64,000 nt of DNA from Hydractinia symbiolongicarpus (GCF_029227915.1 NC_079887.1:22563650-22627649); one strand, 5' to 3'. Shown: positions 39,255 to 50,476, counted from the stretch's first letter. Notes: a model not told the origin generated them from the sequence alone. Numbers and translations are program-made.

Positions 39255-39960
39255 TTACTTAGAATGTATTTTCTCATGACGTTTCAGATTTCCATGAGTC
39301 GAGAATTTTTTGGTACAAACATCACATGCATAAGTTTGTGTTTCATGTACTGAATGGGTATGTCTCTTCAATGCTTGTTGTGAAGAGAACGACTTTTCAC
39401 ATAGAGCGCACGTGATTATGTTATCGTGAATCTTCCTGTGCTTTCTCAAAGAAATTTTGTTGCTGAATTCCTTTTGACAAATATCGCAAGTACATAGTAC
39501 GCAATTCTTGCTGTGATAGTTGAACTCCTTCTGTCGCGTGAAGGTTTTCTTGCATTTTGCGCAAATCAACGACTCAGTTTGACCACAGTCATCTTCTTCT
39601 CGCTTCTTTTGCCCTTTCTTGTTCCATTCCTACGATGAATCAAACGTAAAATTTGAATTAATCTAGTGTATAATTTGAAATAATATGTCACAGAGATCTG
39701 AGTACGAGGTTGTTATTCACTCTGAGTACGAGGTTGTTATTCACGTGTTCCTACATTTGAACGTTTACTGTATGATATTTGCCTTGTACATTGTATATTT
39801 TGTGATTAGTTAAAAAAAAAAACTTAAAACGAACGTGTTATTTTTAACACAGACACACCTTTCTCGAAGCATCGTCAAGTGCCTTCCATCTTTCTGATCC
39901 AATTTTACTCATCTCTGCCAGTTCTGGCGGGGCATCATCCGCAACAGTCGCTTCACTCAT
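39255..39960 (-). CDS. Spliced HMG-box/C2H2 zinc-finger protein in the transposon
   Basis: Exon 1 is 39859-39960 (ATG 39958-39960) with donor GTGTGT; exon 2 is 39255-39629 with acceptor CGTAG. Together they give 477 bp, 159 codons, in frame. The splice joins two halves of an HMG-box third helix: ERWKALDDASRK in exon 1 and EWNKKGQKKREED in exon 2. Exon 2 then carries one CCHC-type and three C2H2 fingers (CDICQKEFSNKISLRKHRKIH; CALC...H; CDVC...HEKIH). Only part of the HMG domain is present. A host gene captured by the transposon, or a transposon-encoded DNA-binding factor, are both possible. Confidence 0.6.
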
Positions 39961-40591
39961 TAAGGTGTTCTGAAGGAAATAATGTTTCGATAAAATCTGT
40001 GAGCATTGTTTATACGGAGTTGACTCATGACACAAAAGTAGGGGATTGTACTTACCACTGTTTCGCGATAAAACAAATGAAAGCCATTTATTTTGCTGCT
40101 TTTCGTTTTCTCGTTGGATGCTAAAACAGACAACAAAGTTTCAAAAGTTGATTATATTTTGGGTCTTTACGCATATAAGAACAACCTTGGTATAAATGCT
40201 GTAGAATTCGATGGTGTGAAAAAACCTCTCACCAACATTGAAATCAATATTCTCTTCTGACATGTTGTAAGTAATCACAGTGAGAAAAACTCGATCAAAA
40301 TAAAACTTATATAATCTTTGAGAAACAAGCATCTATCTTAGTATATAAAGATTAATGGTACTTACCAGCTACTTTCGCTTCGAATAAGTTATTCCACACT
40401 CATATTCTGTATTTCTCTTTGTTTTCGGTCAAGTCAAAAGTTTCCACGGGCATTTGCAATACAAACACTTGAGCATGTCAAAGGACCGGTTTCCGAAAAA
40501 TATTGAAAAAATTAATAGATACTGCCAACGGTTAAAATGATACTGCCCACGGTCAATGATACTGCCTACCGTGTACGGAAAAAAAATTCGC

Positions 40592-40600
40592 TTCGACTCT
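40592..40600. repeat. 9-bp target duplication, right (TTCGACTCT)
   Basis: Matches 38645-38653. Confidence 0.85.
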
Positions 40601-40819
40601 ACCAATTGGACCTTTATAACAGAAGAGTACTACACCCACTATTACTGGATCGAAATATGCTAAAGACTAAGCTGACAATGTTGATACTTTTATGGATAGT
40701 AGCTGGGGTGATGATGATCATGATTGTGACCTTCACTTTGATGAGGTGGGGACGAAGACGTGGCGAAGCGTTTGCTCACCCATACGTAGTTAGCCTCCAA
40801 GACGGGGTATCCTAGTTGG

Positions 40820-41640
40820 GGCCTTGAATAAATGTCACTGTCCTTTTAACGCTTTATCTAGAACTATTGAAATTTTGTACGCTAAGGGCTCACAGCCCCT
40901 GTTTAAACGTGCAAACCTAGGGAGATATCTGGGTATTCGTAATATAAGGCGAAGTTTCCAAGATATGAAGAAACTGTAGCAACACAGGGTATACAAGGAG
41001 AGGTTTACACCCCCGCCCGTCAACGACCAAAACATGCTTACCCCCACGATGTCTTCCACATTGGACGTCACATTGGACGTGTAGATCTAGAAAAACTAAG
41101 GCTGTAACACTTACAAAGTGGCTTGCTGGAAAAAGTGTGGAAAAACTGCAAGACGAGGTTCACCAGCTTCGCCAACTAAACGGTGCGCAGCAGCAGGCTA
41201 TTGAAGAAAATGATAGGCATGTTGTGGAGCTAGAATTCAATCTCGACTTTATTGAGGTTAAGGCACTCCCTGTTGACCTCGATGCTAGAGATAGGTGGGT
41301 TGCTACACTTATTAACGATAACAACCAGTTGGGTAAGAAATATGTTTTACATCTTTAAAACCTTCGCAATGACAAAACGATTGTGATGTAAAGCAACCAT
41401 ATGACACAAGAAAAGCATCGTCTACCATACTACTGCGAACTTATCCAAACACGTGCTATTTCCACCAAGCGACGATGGATTAGGGAAAAATTTCCACGCG
41501 AGATAGTCATCGTGGACAACCCCAACAGCATAAATGCCTTCAACAGATTTGAAGAAGAGGGTCTCGTAAAGAAGTATAGATGCCATTCCCACTTATAGAC
41601 CTTACTAGAGATGACTTGTACGATCTGGTTGTTCCTGCAC
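40820..41640 (+). pseudogene. Old Polinton: BRO-like protein, C-terminal half
   Basis: A coiled coil (EKLQDEVHQLRQLNGAQQQ) is followed by LPYYCELIQTRAIS and VDNPNSINAFNRFEEEGLVKK, which match the C-terminal region of the young BRO protein (25020-25736). The N-terminal BRO-N part is not clear. Plus strand, opposite to the young element relative to MCP. Confidence 0.55.
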
Positions 41641-42049
41641 TCGAAGACTAGGTTCTATTGAACGTGCTTTCGCTTGAGTTTGTGGTCCTCGCGGATAACA
41701 AAATTCCTCTCACCACTCTTTCACGTGCCCAGAAGGTAGTTCAATATCCTCAGGAATAAGTATAAATTTTTTTTATATGAAACTACGCGGTAGTATAGCA
41801 TACGACTCTTATAGGATACGGTTCTGCAATGATACGATTGAGTCTATGCGGTGTCTTACTCCGAAAGGCGTCCGTTGCACGTCTTTTCTAATCCCAATTC
41901 TCTTCCCGAGGTTGTAGCAGGTAGAGGTAGAGACCATCTCCTGATAAGGGTTGCTCATCTGGATACCAGTTAAAGGCTTCATGTCTTTAACTCTTCACCG
42001 TAGATTACAGGTATTTTACCCATGTTGTATTATCCTTGTCAGGGAGTAA

Positions 42050-42690
42050 CTGCTGTGCATCCCTATACCTTAGATGAAGAGTTTTACCTCAAGGATGTTA
42101 TTAAACAACTTACAAATGCTGTAAAGGTATGATAATACTTAGTTGTCATTCGCTTCATTTGCACAGCCTTGCCTTCTAGGCGTTTTGTGGCATCTTACTT
42201 GAACTAAGATCCGTTATCACATTGGAAAACCTTAGGGTAGCACAGAGGAGTAACTTTATAGATATCCTGCGACGTCCTTATCATCTCTGCGACGTCTGGA
42301 GCCTTCTTCGTTCTGAAGGTTCTTGCTACATTGTATATTGATGCAACATTGATGCCTGTCAGTATATACTTGATGTATTTCTATACAGCGTATTGTGCGG
42401 CATATACAACAAGTTGAATTGATGCATCTCGTTAGACTTGGTTATCTTGAAATGAGGGTAATCAATCTTTTTTGACCCGCGAATATGTCGAAGCCAGGCT
42501 AGCGGTCGAGGTAGCCAGTGAGTGACTTTCTTTCGTGAGATGTCCACAGCTAGCAACTTAATAGCCTTTCGCTCAGTCCAAAGATGCCCAGGCTGGTAGT
42601 AGAGGTTGCTCAGTTGCTTTGCTTTTTGCTCAGATATCGTATGTGATTCTGGTTTTGTCATTTCTTTATTACATGACAAAACCATGTCTT
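42050..42690 (-). pseudogene. Old Polinton: integrase
   Basis: The best block is 42359-42661 (KQLSNLYYQPGHLWTERKAI, VTHWLPRPLAWLRHI, DYPHFKITKSNEMHQFNLLY), aligned to the N-terminal third of the young integrase; further fragments continue to about 42050. The first catalytic Asp of the young copy is Asn here. The ATG at 42659-42661 follows TAATAAAGAA. Confidence 0.8.
42651..42683 (-). terminator. Old Polinton hairpin at the integrase start
   Basis: Perfect 11-bp stem GGTTTTGTCAT / ATGACAAAACC with an 11-nt loop holding TAATAAAG (minus strand). The stem overlaps the start codon, exactly as in the young element, with a different base sequence. Confidence 0.75.
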
Positions 42691-42739
42691 CACTAGCGCC
42701 AGTCTGCGACCCTGCTGCAGACACTATGTATACTTATAC

Positions 42740-43050
42740 GCGGTGTATCCTAAAAGGCCCAAAAATCCTATGATGAACGTGATTTCACCGTTCTACTCGT
42801 TTCACAAGGGTGGTAAAAGCTTGATAGCTTTGGAGCCTTGTTCTTCGTAGCTATGTAGTATTGTCGCATACTTCCCTCAAGTTCATCGAAGGCCTCGCCT
42901 AACTTACGTTGTCTTTTCTTTCCTTCTCGAACAGTTGGGTTTGAACTGCCTAGCCTTAAACCACTCGTTTGTGCTGCTTATAGTTGTACGACAACCATAT
43001 CATGTCTTTCACGCTCTTCGACCCCATGGTTAGATAGTCGACTGAACAAA
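42740..43050 (-). pseudogene. Old Polinton: small capsid-associated protein
   Basis: Contains GSMRQYYIAT and NKAPKLSSFYHP, then a C-terminal hydrophobic stretch in a shifted frame, matching 23548-23904. Confidence 0.7.
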
Positions 43051-43118
43051 AGTTTGGTCCACTGAACACTAATGCATTTATCGCTACCCCTAAACCCATT
43101 ACACCTATATATGTCATA

Positions 43119-43315
43119 TTTATTTAGGCATCAAGGAACGTTTATACCAACCTTGTTTGATTGCATAGGCGTCGAATAAGATTGCTCCAGTAACATATCC
43201 AGTAATAGGTTAGCTGATGCCTAGTGCTTTTTTCGCTGCCAGAGCGATGACGATAGTATAGCTGACCAGTCTCGCAGATTCTACGATATTCTGACACTCT
43301 TTAGAACACATGTGT
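43119..43315 (-). pseudogene. Old Polinton: small membrane protein
   Basis: YVTGAILFDAYAIKQGWYKRS matches the C-terminus of the young gene 26784-27026; the middle is shortened. Confidence 0.75.
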
Positions 43316-43319
43316 CTTA

Positions 43320-43719
43320 TGAGGGTAAATATGAGAACGTTTCGCCCTCTTATGCCATGGTGAAACTCACTTAAGGCTAAGAGCACGCAGCCTGCTGACT
43401 TCCTGTTGGTAGTTTGACAAGCGCTACGCTACTCTCAGCGTCTTTGGGCTGCGCTGAGGTGTCCTTGCTGCAAATATGCCAACAAACACCTATCGCAACT
43501 ACGACTAGAGTCCTCCTCCAGTATAGAGATACGCCGTACCCGGAATCATAATGCTAGACTGTGATGTTCACAGTAGAGGGTAGTACTGAGACTCTACATT
43601 GCCTTTGTTCCGTTACATTTCTTCTTTTCTTTTCTTTATCAGTGCCGCTAACTTTTGGCGGTACGCTACTCTCTCCGTTTACTTTACTAGTTTTGCTGAT
43701 CACTTGTTTATTATAACTC
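43320..43719 (-). pseudogene. Old Polinton: single-pass membrane protein
   Basis: Homologue of 27036-27410 by position and pattern: ATG at 43717-43719 in ATAAATGAGT, a basic N-terminal segment with TAGs, and a hydrophobic segment near 43495. It retains the ATG that the young copy lost. Confidence 0.5.
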
Positions 43720-43829
43720 ATTTATAGACCTGTCCTTCATCGTTTTGAGGCACTACCATTTTAATGTCGCTAGCGCCTTACGCTGTTGACCAGGACATCT
43801 TGCTGTAATTTAAGGTGTGATCTTCTACC

Positions 43830-44270
43830 ATCAGAGGTGCTTGGAATTCTCCAACAGTTAGGTAGGCGAGAACACCTAAGTCCGCCATAGACTCTTTAAT
43901 GGTTGGATCCTCCTATATATCCTTAGTCAAGGTTTCACTAAATCCAGGTCTATGAAGTTTGACACGACGTTCGCATATATACCGCCCACGTGCGCGGAGA
44001 CTGCTTTGGCTGTCTTTTCACCATTATCATGCAGCTCTCGTTAAACATTTTTGGCATACGTATTTTCAACAACCTCGTCAGCTGATTTGTCTATGAATCC
44101 TTCTGTGCAGTTCTTTGACGACGGATTCGCCTTATCCGTGCGCAGAGCCTACTTTAATACCTGGGGTTTTTTGACTAACTTTTGCGGATCTTCAGGGCTT
44201 CGCTGATAGTTTTTGCAGGTGTATCCACTTCATCAAAAATTCAGTAATGTCTTCTTTCTTATAAGCTTAC
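43830..44270 (-). pseudogene. Old Polinton: conserved unknown protein
   Basis: The block RELHDNGEKTAKAVSAHVGG and following residues match the young gene at 28223-28910. Several stops. Confidence 0.65.
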
Positions 44271-44499
44271 CATACTTCAAATAACATACCCTAAGGCAAG
44301 CCATGTGAGAATGAGGATATGCATACGTTTCTCAATAGTAGTATCATTTTTTTAAGGTGTGGTGGGGTCACACTTTGAATTTTCGTGTTTGGTAGGGGTG
44401 GACGTCCACCTCATTGAGATCAAAGCCTATCTTTGACCATTATTACCCCTTGCTAATCTAGCTACCTGATCCCCTTGCACCAACCGCATATCATCGTCT

Positions 44500-46400
44500 C
44501 TGTTCGCATGTGAAGACTTCGTGTTTTTTGTTTTGAAAGAGAACCTAACTTGCGTATACATCTATGCATTTATCTAACCATAGCTTATAGTAGTTGAAGG
44601 TGATAGACTCCTCCGTCACGCATTTTTTCGCTCCCTTCGATTTTTGATCTTCACTTTTCTCAGTGAGACTGTTGTATGAATAGAGCTTTGCTCTGAGGGC
44701 CAAAAATTCAGTCATAATATTCCCGCCTAATTTATTCTTCATAAGGTCTCGGATCTTCTTTTTCTTACCGATCTGAAACGGTCTAGCATCGTCCTTGCTA
44801 TATGCGCTTGTGTCAAATCTCTTTTCAGCATTTTCGGCGATGTCCTTGTACAGGTGAAGGTGAAATAGGTGAAAAGTCTGTCTACATGATAAGGTTTCTT
44901 TTATTAATCAGATTTTCACTTGTATTCTTTAAATTTCGATAAAATCTAAGAAAGAAATCACATTTTACTTTTTACAAAATATTATCGTGTTCGTCCAACA
45001 GATTGTCTCTTATCATTATTTCCAGCTTAGAAACAATTTAAATATTGTATGGTATAATATTTTTGTGTTTTATCCAAGGTAACAATTTCGGATTTGCAAT
45101 ACATTTATTAAGAAGCTAGTAGTTCGTTTTTTTGAGGCTTTTAAACTATCGAATGTGCGTCCAACAGAGTTTTGGATTAAATAATAGCCCCCTGTCCGTG
45201 TCAGTATAGTAGAGCTGTAACTTGCCACCATATTTCGGTTGCATGTAGTCATAGTGAAACTCGTACAAGGTCAGCATGCTCAGCTCCAAGATTGCCTGCC
45301 CTAGATACACTGACTTCACCATCTTGATCTCCGTCTTGACTATCTCTACGCCCATAAGGTTCTTAGAGAACCAAATACCACCCTTAAAGTTAGGCTTTAC
45401 CACTAGCTTGAGGTACTTCTCCCGGCTGTTCACGATCTTCATATTACGGTGGTTTTAAATATTTTACATGGTCTTGCCGAACACTAAGCAGTTCATGACC
45501 TTGAAAATGTCCTTCTCAAACTCGTCCTTAGCTACTGTCCCCAACCTTGTGTTAAGATCAATGTAAAGCTTTAACCAAAGGCTCTATTCAAAATTGGATA
45601 ACGCTTTGTACTTTCTTTAAGACTAGGTCGCGCCCTAGTGTGTGGTGGAGTGACCTTATATTGCGTTTGTTCTTCAGGTTTGGTACTAGCCTCACTACGT
45701 TGATGATCACTATTCGTTCCAGGAGAAACAGTGGCTCATTGTGCATCTCGTGGAGCTTGTCAGGATAATGCCTCTGGAATGTAGCCGTGCGATTTCTTTT
45801 TGGCTCGCTTTTTAATATGCTTAGCATTAAAATCATTGAAGAGCCATTTAAATCCATGTGTTGGAAGGTGTTAACACATAGACCAGTCATACAATTTAGT
45901 GTATAGCATTAGGGTACTGAAGTTACGAAGACTTCTCTGTTGGATTATACTGTTCACCTATGTACTTGTTTTCGAACATGAGAAGCAAGTTCCAGGCCTA
46001 TTCCAGTATACTTGAGTGCGCCTTCCATGCTTGTCCAAGAGCTGTGTAAAAATGCGCAGGATCTAGGTTACAGTTGTCCAGGTAGTTGTCTCTGGTAGGT
46101 CATTTCAGACTTGCTGTGCATGCCCATAGTCATTGTCAGAGATGTGAGACACAATTTGCTATGGAAGGAGTCTTTGGAAGGTAGTTTAACCTTCCATATA
46201 TTCATAGGGAAACATTCTCTTGCGCCTCATTAATTTGAAAATATCTTCTTCCTTGATGAACCATCGAAGACTTCCGTCAGTCAGGTTGCTTGATAGTTTG
46301 TCGATGCTTGATGACATAAATTTGCAGCTATCGATAAAGCGCAACTTTACCTTCTCCACCTGACCTGCTCCATATCTGAATTCGATTCTCCTACTAGATT
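44500..46400 (-). pseudogene. Old Polinton: DNA polymerase B of the common Maverick type
   Basis: Recognisable blocks in order: FIDSCKFMSSSIDKLSSNL (exonuclease), [53 protein letters not shown] (motif B region), VKPNFKGGIWFSKN, YEFHYDYMQPKYGGKLQLYY and TDTD (motif C), KKIRDLMKNKLGGNIMTEFL. This wording is that of the widespread Maverick PolB and differs from the young element's polymerase (KLKGNSFYGK, MDTDSAYFA). It has many stops and a foreign stretch of about 300 bp between motif C and the tail. The N-terminal half is missing. Confidence 0.85.
44875..45190. other. AT-rich insertion in the old polymerase
   Basis: About 300 bp with no coding resemblance separates motif C (near 45200) from the downstream polymerase block (44860 and below). 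Probably a small transposon remnant; terminal repeats were not resolved. Confidence 0.45.
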
Positions 46401-46680
46401 TACTCTCCTATTATATTTTGGAACAAATCAAAAGAAACACGGAAGTTTTCGAGAAAGATTTTTCACACACTCCTATCTTTAATATCTCGCACCTTAAAAT
46501 GTCATCCTCGTCCCCAGGTTCCCTTGGCCCCTGTCATTGTCCCTACCAAATTAATAAGAAAGGCAAAATTGACTTGTTTCATTGTATTCGCGAAAAAAAA
46601 TGCATAAATGGAAAAATATTGCCCGCGAAGTTTTTTCCGCAAAATTTGTAGGGGGTCTATTACTTCATTTAACTAGAACT

Positions 46681-46700
46681 CCCCCCCCCCCCCCCCCCCC
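46681..46700. repeat. Poly-C tract
   Basis: An uninterrupted run of 20 C. Near the right limit of mobile DNA. Confidence 0.9.
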
Positions 46701-46770
46701 GTTATACAAAGTGAATTTGAAAGAGCAGAAAAAGATATTATCTATTAACCTTGGTCACACAAACCTTTAA

Positions 46771-48039
46771 TCAACTGTCTTTTTTACTATACAATTTTTT
46801 AATTGTTTCTTCAGCGAATCTGTTCCTGTTATTCAATCCTGAGATGCAAACTCCACAAAAAGGACATTTCTGCATGTTCGGCATTTGTTTACATCTCCCA
46901 CAATACAGATGTCCATTCGTACATTGGTATATCTGGATGGGAGGTAATGGTACTTCAAAACACACCGGGCATTCATTTTCATCTTCTTCCATATCGTCCA
47001 ACTCTTTGTTTTCATTTTCGTCAGCTTTCTCATCTTCAGTATTCGCATCAGAAGAAGCAGCCTCGTTTCTAATCTCAGTCTCATTCTCTGTTTCTGTATC
47101 ACTTCTGTTTTTGAAAAGTTTTGTTTTAAGAGTATTTTTATATTCTAGAAGATTTTCCTTTTTTCTGTTCAGGAGAGTTTTGCATTGAACTAACTGTTCA
47201 GCGACGCTGCTATGGCTTGTTTCTGCCGTAGTGTCGGTTGTCATGACGTCGCTGTTGGACGTCGTAGTGTCGGATGTCATGACGTCTTTGTTGGGCGTCG
47301 AAATAGGTTTCTGAAATAAGGATGCGAGTTTTGTTTTGTGAGTTGCAATAAATTTCTTAAAATTGCCATTACTTTGGTTAGTGTTGTGATCAGAAAACGT
47401 TGCTTCACTCAACCGTAACGTCACTTCAGTTTCTTCCTCCAACTTCCTTTGTCTTTCTAAACTTAATTTTTGTCGGTGTCCGTAACTATTTATAATTTCT
47501 GCTAAGTTATCATGACGTAAGCTCAAGGCTAAATCAAATGCCGATTTACCACTCAGGCTTAAAATATCCACATCGACGCCTTCAATAATTAAAAACATAA
47601 CGGCATCCTCTTTATTCGAATAAGCAGCACGATGGAGAGCAGTCCAACCGTCAAAATTAGTGGCGTTCAGATCTATGTTATAATTCACTAATCGTTGTAA
47701 AATCTCCACATTTCCATTTCGCGCAGCAGCGTGGAGGACTGTGTCCCCTAAATTGCATCTGTGCGTGGGGTCAGCGCCGTGATCCAGAAGCAGTAACATG
47801 GTGTCGTAATGATTGTAGTGACATGCTGTATGTAATGGTGTCCAACCGTTAGTGTCCTCCGCGTCAACATCTGCGTGGGACTTGAGGAGAAGTTCTGCAA
47901 TATCTGTCCATCCTTTCTCAGACGCCACATGTAACGGGAGCTCTCCATCACGCCTCTTATTTACAAGCTCAGGTTTTTTGCGAAGGATAGTTTTAATTTT
48001 TTTGATTTTTTTGGAATTGATAGCTTGGAATATATCCAT
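46771..48039 (-). CDS. Ankyrin-repeat RING-type protein
   Basis: 422 aa in a single exon. Residues 1-190 hold about five standard 33-residue ankyrin repeats (GELPLHVASEKGWTDIAELL, GWTPLHTACHYNHYDTMLLL, GDTVLHAAARNGNVEILQRL, GWTALHRAAYSNKEDAVMFL). A Ser/Thr- and acid-rich linker follows. Residues about 355-400 form a SIAH-like RING: CPVCFEVPLPP, CTNGHLYCGRC, CPFCGVC. Such proteins are E3 ubiquitin ligases with an ankyrin substrate-binding arm. The standard host-type repeats differ from the 27-residue repeats of the Polinton gene. The lack of introns beside intron-rich NLK could mean an old retrocopy or simply a single-exon gene. Confidence 0.85.
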   Translation of the reverse strand: MDIFQAINSKKIKKIKTILRKKPELVNKRRDGELPLHVASEKGWTDIAELLLKSHADVDAEDTNGWTPLHTACHYNHYDTMLLLLDHGADPTHRCNLGDTVLHAAARNGNVEILQRLVNYNIDLNATNFDGWTALHRAAYSNKEDAVMFLIIEGVDVDILSLSGKSAFDLALSLRHDNLAEIINSYGHRQKLSLERQRKLEEETEVTLRLSEATFSDHNTNQSNGNFKKFIATHKTKLASLFQKPISTPNKDVMTSDTTTSNSDVMTTDTTAETSHSSVAEQLVQCKTLLNRKKENLLEYKNTLKTKLFKNRSDTETENETEIRNEAASSDANTEDEKADENENKELDDMEEDENECPVCFEVPLPPIQIYQCTNGHLYCGRCKQMPNMQKCPFCGVCISGLNNRNRFAEETIKKLYSKKDS

Positions 48040-50476
48040 TGATAAAATCTATCCAATTCTTTCAATCCAAATTATCACATCTCATTTCAGCGTCTATAAA
48101 ATATGCTTATAACGTATTTAAAGCTTATTAAATTTAGTTATCCAATGTGTCCTTAATGAGTTTCTGAAACGAGTTCATTTACGTCCCAGCAGTTGTATGT
48201 ATTCAGAGTTTTCACGTTTTTGAATTTACATCAATATTTCATAGTGTGTTAAATTAGATTCTGGAAGGATTTGGGTTATCAAGTATTTTTTTTTACAGGA
48301 TCTGACATATATTTGACTCGTTTATTCTTGTTGCTGAAGCACAATTGAATATTTCGTGACTAGTTTCCAACTGCAGATTTGACAAATGTCAATTCTGCGA
48401 CCTTACAGGAGTTTACAAGCAACAATATTTTTAAACATATTTGATAACAAAGTGGTGAGAGGACACGAGGATAGAACTTAAAATAATAACAAACGTGAGG
48501 AATGTCTCTGTTTACATAATCTGTTTATAAAAAATTGTTTATACAAACCACGGATGAGCAAACTGGTGAATAAAAAGTATTATGTGTTGATTCAACCGCG
48601 GTCGTCAAAACATGCTCAGTTAGTTTGCTTAGATACAACACGAAATGACAAAGCACAACAATGCGGTTTGTGTACACCAGCTGCGGCTACTATTTTTTAA
48701 AAACGCATCAAGAACTATTGTTACGTCTACACTACAGTCAAACCAGACGTTAACCAACTTGGTGTCGAGTTTTTACTATTTGGTAAACAGTTCTCACTGC
48801 GCACTACTATTTAATTAGCCTGGTAAGCAAGTTGAATCTGCGGTGGGTACGTTTTCCAACGGTACAAGATGCAAAGCAAACAAAGCAATTTGTAAACAAA
48901 GCGCGAGCGTTTCAATTAGATGGGCACATTGTCGGTGTTTTTGAGAAGCAAGACGATGTCTAACGATAACAGGAAACCGCAAAATGCCGATAAACCGATT
49001 GCCCGCGATACTTATCTCTTAGTCATAGATAACAAGCCGCCGCACTTTTAGACAGTGAATTGGTTGATGTGTAACAATGAATTGTGGGCTGTTCAATCAA
49101 ACCAAGTGCACTTAAACTCGAGTGGCGGGTTATACTAGCAAAATAAAAGTTAACTTTATATTGACAAATCTTTTTTTAAAACATTTTTGGGAACAAAAAA
49201 TTCGAATTTACAATTTCTGTACAGTAAATAAGGCGGCACAAATAATAATTATATTCAATAGATGAAAAAGAAAAAAAGAGACCGACATAAAGAAAAATAC
49301 AAAAAAAAGAAAGAACATAAGCCCGAAAATGAAACGAAATTGTTCTGCTTATAAATTTATTGTAAAAACTACGAAAAACGGAAGAGAATAGCAGAACTTT
49401 TTATATTACAATAAGCTCTATATATTTTCGTGATGTAATAAAATACGGAATTAAGTTCAGAGCATAGTTGGAATTTTCGTACCAATTTTGTGCCCGCGTT
49501 TTTTATATATATATTACAGAATATAAATAAATAAGGCTTTAAATTGTAAGCACAGCGCTCACACAGAAATATTAAAAAAAGTCGACCCCTCGCAGACTGA
49601 TGAACCTTTGGTAGCCATTTTGGAATACCATAAGATAAACAAGAGTCAGTGATAAACAAGAGGGGAGCAGCACAACACATACTTCGTGATGCGAAATCAA
49701 AGATGAGCAAGTGCATAACACAGGAGTCAGTATGATCTCCCAAGAGATTGTGTACACATAAGACATTCCACTAGTTACAAAAATAACAAAAGCACTCTGA
49801 ATAACATCCACGAAGGAGGGACGAATGCACCAGTTGTGAGAACGTTTGATATTATTGCAAATTAAATAATTATGATATATATATAAAAAACAAAAAATAG
49901 TACCTAAATTCTAAATTATATAATATATGCATAATTTATTTTCTTGCAAAAAAGAAAAAATCTTTAAAAAAATTGCTTCAGCATTTAAAATGCGTGGAAG
50001 ACTTATAAACAACAAAAAACTTTATAGATTCAAAAAAAATAAGTTGTAATACTGACCTACTTTTTCGATATAAAGTTATATTTGCTATCAATAAAAACGA
50101 GTGCAGGGAAGCAACAAGTCACAAGCTGGGAAATATTACCACTTCGAGCGATTCTTGGCTGAAGACTTCTGCTTCCTTTCAACAATGACATTCGAGATGT
50201 TACTACACAACAACAAAACAATTCACGCATTGATGTTGAGCCATTTTATGGCAATTCAATAAATACATTGTTGTTTATAGAACTTCGGACATAACGGATG
50301 TTGCATCATGATATACCAGCATCCCCGCACAGCAGGGCACTGGAACTGGCTCACTTGACCAACAGATCTGACCACTTTTATTTCTGTCTCAGATGATATG
50401 AATAGGTCACCAAGGATGTGGGGAATCTGTTAATTCCGGTTGAGGTGCTACGGTTGACCTAAAATTTTGCAAAAAA
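48040..50476. other. Intergenic, no supported gene
   Basis: AT-rich; short frames near 49369-49811 have no splice sites or recognisable motifs that I could support. Confidence 0.5.

Larger units (their letters stand above)
38654..40591. mobile_element. 1,938-bp DNA transposon with 74-bp TIRs, carrying a spliced HMG/C2H2 gene
   Basis: TIRs are 38654-38727 and 40518-40591, with about one mismatch in 74. Each TIR contains three direct repeats around GGCAGTATCATT, spaced about 21 bp apart, like transposase binding sites. The 9-bp duplication suits Mutator-like elements, but no transposase is present and the superfamily is not certain. The cargo is a basic plus-strand frame and a convergent two-exon minus-strand gene. 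The near-identical TIRs suggest a fairly recent insertion. Confidence 0.85.
34467..46400. mobile_element. Old, decayed Polinton (right part)
   Basis: Holds broken homologues of most genes of the young element plus a Polinton polymerase of another lineage. Order left to right: membrane protein 5' part(-), structural(+), coiled-coil(-), MCP(+), ATPase(+), BRO C-terminus(+), integrase(-), small capsid-associated(-), membrane(-), membrane(-), unknown(-), PolB(-). The block from ATPase to the small capsid-associated gene is inverted relative to the young element. It is hit by a SINE and a DNA transposon. Many stops and frameshifts show age. No right TIR was recognised; PolB lacks its N-terminal half, so this end is probably deleted. 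Confidence 0.85.

Noticed and set aside
49369-49811. Two minus-strand frames of 124 and 79 aa between the ankyrin-RING and NLK genes
   Set aside because: They overlap in different frames, show no domain and have no splice support.
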